The translations under genes were made by a program, and so were the position numbers. DNA of 64,000 nucleotides from Whitmania pigra (lineage: Eukaryota > Annelida > Clitellata > Hirudinida > Haemopidae), in NCBI GenBank assembly GCA_021613335.1, contig JAJTWR010000254.1, positions 695,501 to 759,500 of the forward strand, given 5' to 3'. Positions within the stretch are counted from its first letter, which is position 1; every line of letters begins with the position of its first letter. Positions 54,001 to 64,000 of the stretch are shown here, piece after piece. The notes under the pieces were generated by a model. The model was not told the DNA's origin, ran no database searches, and worked only from the letters and a program-made list of their open reading frames with translations.

Positions 54001-57000
54001 CTGTTTTCCAAATCTCCGGGGGATGGCACAGAAGATTTTGGCCTTGTTTGGCTCAGCCTACAAGTGTGAACAGACGTTCAGTGTCATGAAGATCAATAAA
54101 TCCCGTCACAGATACCAGTTAACCGACCAACACCTCAGATCTATTCTGTGAATTGCTACAACAAAGCTAACGCCTGACTTTGATTCCTTAATGAAAGGGA
54201 GACCAACAACACTGTTCCCACTAAAACTGAAGATACTATTTTATTAAAGAAATACATTGCATAAAAGTTTTGTAAAATAACTCTTTTTATGCTTTTCTAC
54301 CTTAAATTAATCTAAACATTTAATGTTACAAATGTAAATTTAATTTATATTAATTCACACATACACACCGTCCATCTACTCTTGGTCCGGCCCCCGGGTC
54401 CAATATATGAACCCATTGCGGCCCTCGAGTCAAAAAGTTTGCCCACCCCTGACCTAGCTTCTTCTTCTGGTGTGAGAGGCCTCATCTACAAAATAGCACC
54501 AATCTCAATGATTGACTGCAATCAAATACTTCTTCTGTAATAGTCTCCATGTGGAACTCACTACCTTTAATAGATGGTAACCGCTAACATCTTCTCTAGG
54601 CTCTGTTGCTATGTCAATAAACTTTTAATGCGAAAAAATCAGAAACCTAGGTTTTAAAAAAATTGCCCAAAATCAAAAATACTATCAACCATAATGAAGT
54701 CAGTGACTTCAAATGGCAGGCCCCCGCAAGAAAATCAAAATGGGCCCCTTCAGGACTTGAAGAATTACATGTAACTTGCATTACAAATAAATCCCAAAAC
54801 ATGATGAAATTAGATTATGAAATTCCATTAAATGTACACCATATGTTAAACTTTAACATAGTGTTGCCGTAAGTAGTCCAAAAATGTACTTAAGTATAAG
54901 TACAGAGTACTTGGGGCTGAAAGTACTTATAAGTACAGGTACAAGTACGTTGTAGTCAATGTACTTAAGTATAAGTACAAGTACTTTTGGGGACATTCAT
55001 TGATCAGAAATAATATTTGTTATCTTCAATACAATGTTAAGACAAGTGTAACAGAATTTACATTTATCAATAAAATTGTTTATTTTTCTTAAAAAGAAGC
55101 AGTGTTTCAAAATATTTTTCACAGAGTCTGTTATGCTGAGAAGTCAGTATAAGACCAGCTTGATTGAATAGTCTTTCAACAGGTGCAGATGATGAACAGC
55201 AGCAATTACAAAAGCTTTCATCTTGAAGTTAACTTTGATATTAACTTTGTCCTTTATATCATAGATGGCTCTATAATTGTTAAATTCAGAGTTCCAACGA
55301 GTTGGGTTTGGCTTAGGTATTGTTCTCCCAAGAACATCAAACACAGCTTCAGCAGCCTTTGAACTCTGATGTGATGCATTACTTAAGCTGGAATATTTGC
55401 CAGTCACTGAACGATACATTCGCTTGAAAGTCGCATCACTTGCCAGTGCTTTATTGGCATCCACAAAAGCCAACAAATTTAGTGTGTGCGAGAAACATGG
55501 TAAATGAGAAGGCAGATAAATACATGATTCTGATTCCGTCTGCTCAAAAAACTGTGATATTTCTAAATGACTATTAGTCTCATCATTGATCGCATTGATC
55601 AATGTCGCATGCATCAGATGGTTCCACCTCTAATATGCTTGGCTCAGAAAATTGTTTGAAGGCTTTAACGAAATTGCCTCCATTGTCAGTAACATGGACT
55701 ATATTAGAAGTGTCGAGGTCAAATTCAATACATTAGGACTTTTATTTTAAAAAATTTTTATTTAAAAAAAAAATTTAAAAGTACTTAAAATGTACTTATT
55801 AATAAGTATTAAAAATGTATTTAAAGTACAAGTACTAAGTACACAATCGTGAAAGGACTTAAGTATAAATACTCAAGTACAGCAAATGCACTTAAGTACT
55901 CGGCATCACTGTTAAAGTTTGAATTTTTGGAATATTGTAAAGTTATAATTCACATAGGAGCCATGGCCGCTGTGCCTAGGAACCCAAAACATTTTTTTCG
56001 GTGGCCATGGCTGAGTTTTGGAAGTTGCAAAAGTATATCAACATGTTATGTACAAATGCATATATCCCTGTAATGTCATATCAATCTCGTAATGGAAAAG
56101 CAAATCAATATTGATAATGGCGGTTAGATGTTCATAGCACTATATATTCTTCAGACACTGCCACTATATAAATGAAGTACAATTACAATTATTTGCGCTA
56201 TCATTATTAGCCATTTTGGAAATTTAATGAAGTGAATGCTTGTACCATCTCTTTGTACCCCATCTATGGAAAATTGTTGTTTACATAATAAAGTCATGCA
56301 GATATGAAAATTTCAATTAACTGATTGGAATTTCCAGTTAATCAGTTATTACTTTCCAGTTATAGTTAATTAATTACTCATAATCAGATACAGTTATAAT
56401 TGTAGTTAACTTATTTAGTTTTCACCAGTTATTAGAGTTTTTAGTTACAGTTACAGTTAATAGAATTAACACTACTTGACCTCTCTCACTTCTTAACTAT
56501 TGCCAACTGAATCTCACTCTTCTTTACTACTTATTGTTATTTTAATTCAGTTCCATATTTGCTCCATTTTACTTAAATTTTCATTGTTTCTGATTGTTAA
56601 GAATTTTTCTGAATATTTCTGATTTGACTGTTATGTTGATTTATCTCTGTTGTTGCTTTACTTACACATTAATTCCATTTTATTTTAGCTTATGTATACA
56701 TCTTCATCAGTAAGGAATGTTTTTGATTAAATTTTTAATTTTTGACTTTCCCATTAAGTTTCCCTAAGTGATTGCCCTTCAATTTATTGGAATGAATAAA
56801 CAAATTTACCTGCCTTGCATAATTGACTAGATTAAGAAGAGTGGTTTCAAGAAGTTGCACAACTGCTAAAGGACCTTCGATTCTGAGAAGAGGTACTTTT
56901 GGGAATACAACTGAACCTTCATCAATGGCATACACTACTACATCCTTCGTGTCCAGATTAAGCAAATATTCAAAGAAAGCATTTTCACAAGCATGTGGCA

Positions 57001-57460
57001 AAAGGCTTCTAAGATATTCAATGTCTGCAAAATTGTATAATGTTCAATTTAGAGTAATTTAATTAAATATGCAAAAAATATAAACAAACTTGCACTAAAT
57101 CACATAATGAAAAGATATGTCTATAAAATTACCTTTTTCAGAATAGCAAAATCTTTGAAGAAATTTGAGACATTCTTCAAGTCCAGCAAAAATTGTAAAT
57201 TCCCCTTGAAAAGGATTTTTTCTAAAATATAAATCAAAAGCTGCCAGCTCTTGGTATTTTCCACTTTTCCAATAAGCATAAGCCATAGTTATCTGATAAA
57301 AGTCTGCAAAATTGAAGTTTCAATATTTATAAAAGTTATTCAAGTCATATCAATTGTTCACATTTTAATATTCGATACCCGTTAGAAGAGGTTGAATAAC
57401 TCCATTATGATCGTCACACGACTCCAGTTTGTTGTTCATTTCAGATAGCTCGCAACTCAT
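48025..57460 (-). CDS. NAPRT: Nicotinate phosphoribosyltransferase
   Basis: The first exon, 57460-57379, starts [14 protein letters not shown] and ends IQPLLT. Later blocks are [118 protein letters not shown] (with the active-site His), [75 protein letters not shown] and the last exon ending [15 protein letters not shown] (stop 48025). They follow human NAPRT in order, so the gene is close to complete. The enzyme joins nicotinic acid to PRPP to make nicotinate mononucleotide, the first step of the Preiss-Handler NAD pathway in the cytosol. The intron of about 4.7 kb (52050-56790) holds two transposons. Small exons were placed by eye. Confidence 0.93.
50977..51062. repeat. (CAT)n microsatellite in a NAPRT intron
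   Basis: About 28 trinucleotide units (CATCATCAT...), with a few CAC/TAT interruptions at the right end. The poly-Asp and poly-Met frames it creates are not genes. Confidence 0.95.
53263..54451 (+). mobile_element. hAT element (GTF2IRD2/ZBED-like) with perfect 8-bp TSD in a NAPRT intron
   Basis: Starts CAGCAATGGGCAAACTACGG and ends CAAAAAGTTTGCCCACCCCTG; ACCTAGCT lies at 53255-53262 and 54452-54459. The body encodes a transposase C-terminal half: [60 protein letters not shown], then after a frameshift near 53660 [50 protein letters not shown] and [19 protein letters not shown]. It is 1189 bp, 5'-deleted and frameshifted, so non-autonomous. Confidence 0.93.
54857..55911 (-). mobile_element. 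Deleted hAT-like element rich in GTACTTAAGTA words, in a NAPRT intron
   Basis: Ends AGTGTTGCCG and CGGCATCACT are inverted. Both ends hold many copies of GTACTTAAGTATAAGTAC, which is self-complementary in part. TTAA sits outside both ends (54853-54856, 55912-55915). On the minus strand 55614-55144 encode a hAT transposase piece: [20 protein letters not shown] and [20 protein letters not shown]. The C.SHTLNL and KPTRWNS motifs are hAT. No 8-bp TSD fits, so either the TSD has decayed or the TTAA is the target. Confidence 0.7.
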
Positions 57461-57925
57461 CGCTAGGATATTAAAACAGTAATAACCACGCGTTTCGGTT
57501 TCTGAAACAAACAACCTTCCAGTATTGACAGATGAGAACTTGTGCAGAGGTTTTTTTTAAAGATCTAATTGATTACAAACCTTTAAAATTTTGTGCAAAT
57601 GGCGTTTTGCAAAATAATTTATTAGCTCGATAAGCAACAGTATTTAACAAATTTTCGCAACAATTCAACAAAAAAATGTGTCTTCGAAAATAATACCAAA
57701 CACAACCTCGTTAAAAAGCTCCGGCAGTTATAAACAATTAGGTTTAATTTAAAAAAACTAAGACCATATTAGGAAACAAGTACATCAAAAACAATACAAT
57801 TCACTTATCCTACATTCCTGTCTTACGAGCCCTAATATTATTATCTAAGTACTTGGAAACACCTTGAAATCTAATCAACTTACTCATATAAGCTAATATA
57901 AACTATAATTTAAATATCATATAAT
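57461..57925. other. NAPRT upstream region
   Basis: Left half of the 1.07-kb gap between the divergent NAPRT and acyl-CoA dehydrogenase genes. Probably the NAPRT promoter and 5' UTR. No motif stands out. Confidence 0.4.
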
Positions 57926-57929
57926 ACCC

Positions 57930-58118
57930 CATGCAGCGTGGCATACATCTGTGCTGAGTTGCTCTGGTGCATTTTAATAACTTAGTTTCTGGGATAAGTG
58001 TTAGGGGTAATAAATTAATAATGTTAGGGTTGGGATTTGAGATTTTGAGTTGGGGGTATAATTTGATGATTTAATTTTGAAATGATTTAATGTTTCTATA
58101 TTCCTAATTAATTGCATA
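57930..58118 (+). repeat. SINE copy C, body only
   Basis: ATTTTAATAACTTAGTTTC, AAGTGTTAGGGGTAATAAAT and GATTTAATTTTGAAATG match copies A and B. The tRNA-like head is poorly kept or missing. Confidence 0.55.
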
Positions 58119-58132
58119 TAACTGCATAAATT

Positions 58133-58178
58133 TTGATTTATTTGATTATAGTCCTTTGCATAACGAATTGATTTCGAC
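58133..58178 (-). mobile_element. 46-bp LINE tail with 14-bp target-site duplications
   Basis: TAACTGCATAAATT (58119-58132) and TAACTACATAAATT (58179-58192) flank TTTATTTGATTATAGTCCTTTGCATAACG, the reversed 3' tail of the 22012-27152 LINE. It lies directly against SINE copy C. Confidence 0.8.
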
Positions 58179-58533
58179 TAACTACATAAATTAATTTAAG
58201 ACCGTAAAGTATTTAGTTTTAAAGCCATGACCACGCCCCCGAATTATGCCAGTTTCTTCTGATTGGTTAAATAGACAAGATCCATGCTTTCTAAACCTAT
58301 GAAGAAGTTCTTGTCAAAAATTTGGGTCGATCTAATATCTAAAAATTTACACAACTTTTATATTTTTTATTTGATAATTTTTTAAATTAAAAAAAATTAT
58401 TTTTTTTACATTAGCAACATTTATTCATTGTATATTAAAGAACGAATAATTTCTTCACATCTCGACAATGTTTATCAAGTAATGTCAAGGTTGACAAAAA
58501 TACGAAACTTATTCTGAACCACGTTCAGCCGAG

Positions 58534-61500
58534 ATGTTTTGCCAGAGAGTTTCAACTTGCCTTGAGAGAGTTTTATTGAGAAATGCGATCATTTGCAGAC
58601 AAACTTTTATAAAGTCCTCGAAGTCAGATCAAGCCTCTGAAAATACTCAGTTATCGGAAGAGCATCGGAGCAATATTTCTCAGGAAACGAGACAACATAG
58701 CAATAAGCCGTTTTTGAAAAATGTTTTTGCTGGTATTTATGACTCGGTGGGCGACTTTTTATTTTGGGACTTACATTAACTAATTTTCCATCTACTTTTG
58801 GGCTTGTGTTATTCAGTAGGAAATTGTTTAATAATATATTGTTTTTTAAGAGAACAGAATAAATTATGAATTAAAAAAAAACAATTATTGAATTTCAATT
58901 TTGAAGTCAAATGCTTGAGTAACTCAGCCAAGACTGTATTTTCTGCAAGAAAAAAGACTTTTTTCACAAAATTTTGAGTATATATAATGTTTCTATTATA
59001 AACATAGAAAATTAAGCTTCTGAAGTTTGCTATTGTCAATGCAACTTTGTTAACTTAATTTTTTTTTTATGTAGGAGTCATTAATATATCCAGAAAGCCT
59101 CTCTAAGTCTGAGCTAAAAGAGTTAAATGATCATGTTCTGAAAATTCAACAGTTTTTCAACCAAAAGGGTAAGCTTCATTGTTATTTAGATCTGAGGTGG
59201 AGTTACTCACCTAATTAAAGAGTTTTAAATAAGTTAATGCAAACCTAACTAGCATCAGAAGACGGCAAAGTATCCGTCACTAAAGATGATCTTTTGATTG
59301 AATTGAAAAAAATTGGCCTTGTCGGAAGTTCTGTTTCTGAGGAGTTTGGTAATTGTCTGATTTCACACAAACCTACAATTCTTGATTTTTCATTTCATTT
59401 TATTAATGCTTGTGCAGGAGGTGAAAACTTCAAGGCAACTAAAGTTTTGAGATTGTTTGAAGACATTTCTGATGAGAGTATTGCTTTGCTTGTATATGCT
59501 CACAATAATCTTGGAATTAAAGTAATTAAGGTACTTTAATGACACTTAATAAGAATATGTAGATTTTTTTATTTTAAGTGCTTGCATCGGTTTGGATCTG
59601 ACGAACTTAAAGAAAAATATTTGCCAAGATTGACATCAGGAAAAAGCTATATTGCTTATTGTCCTTATGAAGATTCAAGGTTATCAATTTTCAGTAGAGA
59701 ATTTATGTAATCTATAAATGTATTGTCTATAAAAAGTTTGCCTTTCCATTAACCTTTTACCCCCAAGCCCACATAAAATGCAGCAACTTATTAGAATAGT
59801 ACATTTGTTATTAAAATGTGAAACTTATTAGAATGTTTCTATGCCAGGAACATCAAACATGCGGCCCACACAAAGTTTACTGTTGTTGTCTCATTTAATT
59901 GCAAAAATTGCAGTTTAAACATTAAAATCAACAAATATCTATTAAATTTAATTTATGGTGTGAAATAACAAAGTTGTAACAATTTTAATTACTATGGTTT
60001 ATCTTGGCAGATTAGTTAGTCTAAGAATTTACATTCTTTGTATTCTGTTTCTGTTTTATTCTTTAGTTATCGTCTGCTTTGGTTTATAAGCTTATCACTC
60101 AGTTGTATGAATGACATCAAATGCTTCATTACAAAACTTAGCTTGTGGATATAACAGATGTCACATGAAAATTTGGTTCATTTTCCTAACTGCAAAGATC
60201 TCGAAGACTCTGCCAATACTTTACTTTATAAGTCTTTACTTGCTTTGCTAAGTATGAAAGTCATCTGGAGTTGTTGTCAAAAGAATTGCAGAAACAATTT
60301 TGGCAAAATAATTTATCATTCTTTGAACACTACTTGGCATTATTCTCAGCACCTTTCACATTTGATGTTGTCAAGGCAGAGGAAAACTTGCAGATGGAAA
60401 TAATAGGGATGCAGTCGGATTCTATACGCAGAGCAAAGTATCTGGAAGTGGGGTTACCCAGCTTCTTTTCATATCTTCCTGAAAAGTTCAGAAAGTTTGC
60501 AACAAGGATTATGGCCATGTTCAGTTCCACCTTACCTGATCAAAGTTTGAACCGCAAATAAATTTCAGTCAGATATGTGAAAAATTGGCATGAAAAGGAA
60601 ACATCAAGCCCCAGGACAAAACACTAAGAATGATAGAATTGTCGTGAATAACGTTTACAACTGTTAAATTTGGCGTTGCAGAGAGGTAGCTTACTGTAGT
60701 TGTTGTAACGTGCATGTCAAATATATTTCAATAAATTACAGTTTTTTATAAATTAGGTTTGGTGCTGTGCACACTGACATACTTTTGCAGCCCACAGTTC
60801 TGTTTGAGTTTGACATGTCTGGTCTATATCATGTATATTAACACAAAATATGCAATTTTTTTTTATAAACATCATTTGTTGTGACTGACAAGTGTAACAT
60901 TGGACTGTTCTCATCACAATAGTATAGCAGGTCTGCCTCAAAACATCTAAATTTATATTTATATTTATTTATACAAACTATCACAAAAACAGGACTATCT
61001 TATAACACAGAGATGCTTGGAGCATGCAAAATCACTGTAAAATCTTTCTTTTGTAAGACATTAACATCACAAAATTTAAAAATAATGATGTACATAAATT
61101 TCAATGCAAAAAATATTAATGTTTTTATTAACTTGCCAATGGAATGTTTGGAGATAAAAGGTTAGATTAGCAAGGGAAACATTACCCAATTTTAAAGAAA
61201 AATACAACTTTAGATTTCTTTGTGGAATATTGATAGCTTATTTTAAATAACAAGCTAGATTGGGATTGGTTTTTGTATTTGGGTTGTTCTTACATATTAA
61301 TGCCAAATATAAATTGTCAGAATAATGTTAAATATTTTTAAATAGTGTTTTTTATTTTAATATGTTTCAGTGGAAGTGATTTAGCACAAATAAAAACCAG
61401 GGCAAAACTTTCTGGTGATAAATCTTGTTATGTCCTTAATGGCGAAAAGACATGGGTGATCAATGCTGACAAAGCTGATTTTTTTGTGGTATTTGCAAAA

Positions 61501-63816
61501 ACTGAAGTTGGTTATGGACCGGTTAGCAAAGAAATGATTTGTCAACTTTAGAGTGATATTATTTTTCTATTCATACTTGTTCCTTCTTCAGAATAGAGAA
61601 GATAGGGTGACTGGATTTCTTGTGGAAAAGGTTGGCAGCGGAATCAGCTTTAGCCAACCATATGAAACTATTGGTTTTAAAGATCTACCTGGTTATCATA
61701 CTTTAAATCAATATTTGTATTTGATATGCATTACTTTCACGGTCATTGCAATGCATCTGAGTGACCTAATAATTTATATTTGTTATTGTATCACCATTTA
61801 TATCATCTGATGATCTTTTGTACTTCAGTTTGCACTGTTAAATTCCGTGATATAAAGATTCCTGTAAGCAATGTTATTGGAGACTTAGGAAATGGATTTC
61901 AGGTGACAGACATATTCTATGTAATTTTACCCAAAATTAAAGCAAGCAATTATAAAATACAAATTTGTTAGATGTCAACATATGTGATGTATGAAGATAT
62001 GTTTATCAATGGAGGTTTGTGGAGTGGCATCCTTAAAAATCTATCAAGTAAGCCAACATCATGTACATCATCTTTGGATCAGCTCTTATTAAATCTATTA
62101 CTTATTATTTCAGAAAGTCTTGTCAACCACTGCATCAAGAGGAATGTATTTGGTAAAACACTCAAAGATTTTGGAATGATTCAAGTAACTGGCACAGGGG
62201 AGATTTGTGTTGAAATATCTTTTTAAATTTTTGGGTCTTGTTGTGCAGGATAAATTGGCAACTTTGGCCATGAACATATATGCAATTGAAAGCATCAGCT
62301 ACATGACTGCTGGGGTGCTTGATTCCTTTGTTAATCCTGATGTGTTTTGTGAATCTGCTGCTGTTAAAGTTTGTATTTTTCATATACCTGACGTTATTCT
62401 AATTCTGAATTCTTTGAACTTAACTTCTTTGCAGGTGTTTGGTTCAGAATGCGTTTGGGTGAGCTTGAAAGATGCATTACAGATAATGGGCAGTGTAGGA
62501 TGTAAGATGGAAAGCGGGATACCAAATGCATTGATGAATGCAGCTACAAACTCGCTCACAGTTGTAAGTGATGTCACCAGATTGAAAATTGTTCTGCATT
62601 TAAATTATTTAATCAGACTATCATTATTCTGGATGTTGTGGCAGATGGCTTTTTTTTACAACGTAAATTTATTTATTTTATTCTTTCAGTCATCAAATGA
62701 AATTTTGAAACTCTATATAGCCCTCAATTGTTTGAAGCATGCTGGATTGAAATCACAGCAGTCAATTAGGTTAAATATCACTGTCATTAGAGTAAATTTA
62801 TCTCCTTCACATATTTATTAAGTTTTTGCTTCAGAAAGAGGAGAAATTCCCTGAACAATGTGGGATATCTTTTACAAGAAGGTTTGAAGCAATTCAGAAT
62901 TGGTAAAGAGGAGTTGAATCTTAAGCTCTATGACCATGTTCATCCTGATCTTTCTGTTGGTAACTCTTCTGTCACTTCATTGACATTACCATTATGTCAA
63001 ATATTATTTCCATTTTAATATTTAACTTCAGTTTTGTGGAGATGTGTTGGAAAAACGCATTTTCAAATTGAAAAATGTGGTCCTCAAAATATGGTCAACA
63101 TCCTTTACAGTGAGTTTTCCAGACCCATCAACAAGTTTTAGTTGTTCAATTATATGCATTAGAGAGATGACTGATCTATCATAATGTGGCCTTTATTGCC
63201 TCATTTTAAACACCATGTTCTAATGCATTAAAAAAATTATTTATTTTGTCTTTGGTGATGTATGTCTCATTTCATATCTTATTCCTGCTTTATTGTAAAC
63301 TTCATTCTGCTTTTGAAATTGCTATGTTTGAAACTAAATACATACATAATGTTTTAGGCTGTTCAAGAAAACCAGTTTATGTTAAAAAGATTAGCAGGCA
63401 TAGCCATTAACTTGTATGTCATAAATGCTAGTTTAGCCAGGGCCTCAAGATCCAAAGCCATTGGCTTGAAGAATTGTGATGATGAAGTTGGTTGCTTTCT
63501 ACATTTTGTTATTATGATGGACTTTCTATATAAGTGCCATTTTTAAGTGAAAATATCCTTTATTACTTAGATTATTCTTGTCCGAAAACTATTTGAGAAT
63601 TTATTGAAGAAAATTGATGAAGATCTGGAAGCTCTTGAAACAGGTATTCTAAGAAATTCTGAAGGATCTACGTTTATGTATATTCATAATTCAATGTTAT
63701 AATTCTTTTGCAAAGCCTATTTTGCGACTGGGGATCTGAATTATAAGAAAATTGCTGAAACCATGATCAAAAATGGTGGTTATGCCATGGAACATCCTCT
63801 TACCAGGAATTGGTGA
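58534..63816 (+). CDS. ACAD9: VLCAD/ACAD9-type acyl-CoA dehydrogenase, catalytic glutamate apparently lost
   Basis: Exon 1 (58534-58746) gives an Arg/Ser-rich mitochondrial-type leader and [12 protein letters not shown]. Then [184 protein letters not shown] and the long C-terminal domain of the VLCAD/ACAD9 branch ([33 protein letters not shown]), ending HPLTRNW. At the E-G-T-N-E catalytic site it reads V-S-S-N-E. ACAD9 is known as a complex I assembly factor as well as a dehydrogenase. The intron of about 1.7 kb at 59681-61368 holds a hAT. The ATG is the first in frame. Confidence 0.9.
59845..60821 (+). mobile_element. Degenerate hAT element in an intron of the acyl-CoA dehydrogenase gene
   Basis: Ends CAGGAACATCAAAC and GTTTGACATGTCTG are imperfect inverted repeats. 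The 8 bp outside (TTCTATGC, GTCTATAT) match at 5 positions, a decayed TSD. The body (60140-60560) encodes hAT residues: [40 protein letters not shown] and [20 protein letters not shown], with frame breaks near 60225. Confidence 0.75.
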
Positions 63817-64000
63817 ACAATGATGCACTTTTTCACTGTTGAAGTTTGAGGTTTAATTAAAGATTACAAAATCAATCTTGTCTCTATCAAAATTTTTTAT
63901 TAATTTATTTAGATGTTGTTCTTTTTCATTAGAAGTTTGACAGAAAGAATGTTTAACAAATTGTGCTTTTTGACTATTTGAGTATTTGGGTTGGTCTTTG
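63817..64000. other. 3' UTR of the acyl-CoA dehydrogenase gene
   Basis: ATTAAA near 63856 may serve as poly(A) signal. Nothing else seen before the window ends. Confidence 0.4.

Overview
This window is animal (metazoan) nuclear DNA. It is AT-rich. Its genes have many short exons with GT-AG introns, most of them about 60 to 500 bp, and transposon remains lie between and inside the genes. The mix of PRELID1, PMCA, RAD54, SCARB2/CD36, MEX3, NAPRT and VLCAD/ACAD9 genes with hAT, Penelope-like and non-LTR elements fits an invertebrate. I cannot place the phylum from sequence alone.

Layout: (1) 1628-2996 +, PRELID1. (2) 3850-4830 -, decayed Penelope-like reverse transcriptase. (3) 5949-6916 +, unresolved multipass membrane protein. 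(4) 8343-8870, pieces of DNA transposons and a 65-bp insert between 12-bp target-site duplications (TSDs). (5) 9632-15707 -, complete plasma-membrane Ca2+-ATPase; I joined 21 coding exons in frame into 1123 codons plus stop. (6) 16188-20785 -, RAD54 recombination ATPase. (7) 22012-27152 +, a nearly full-length non-LTR retrotransposon with 14-bp TSDs, inserted in a tRNA-like SINE and inactivated by frameshifts. (8) 28040-29050, hAT remnant. (9) 29100-33719 -, an unusual gene joining a catalytically dead KY/hillarin-type transglutaminase-like region to a coiled coil and a dynein-type microtubule-binding stalk. (10) 34743-37051 -, SCARB2/LIMP-2-like receptor. (11) 37389-45285, dense repeats: 5'-truncated LINE, SINE, restriction-endonuclease-type LINE, hAT pieces and a hAT nested in a TA-flanked MITE. 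(12) 46043-47182 +, MEX3-like KH protein. (13) 48025-57460 -, NAPRT, with two transposons in one intron. (14) 58534-63816 +, VLCAD/ACAD9-type acyl-CoA dehydrogenase with a hAT in an intron.

The host genes are mostly unrelated housekeeping genes: mitochondrial lipid transfer, Ca2+ export, homologous recombination, lysosomal lipid/protein handling, post-transcriptional control, NAD salvage and mitochondrial acyl-CoA/complex I biology. The most novel candidate is the KY-pseudoprotease/dynein-stalk protein: nine predicted exons join with every reading phase matching, giving a motor-less protein with a predicted microtubule-binding tip. Second is the acyl-CoA dehydrogenase paralogue that appears to have lost its catalytic glutamate.
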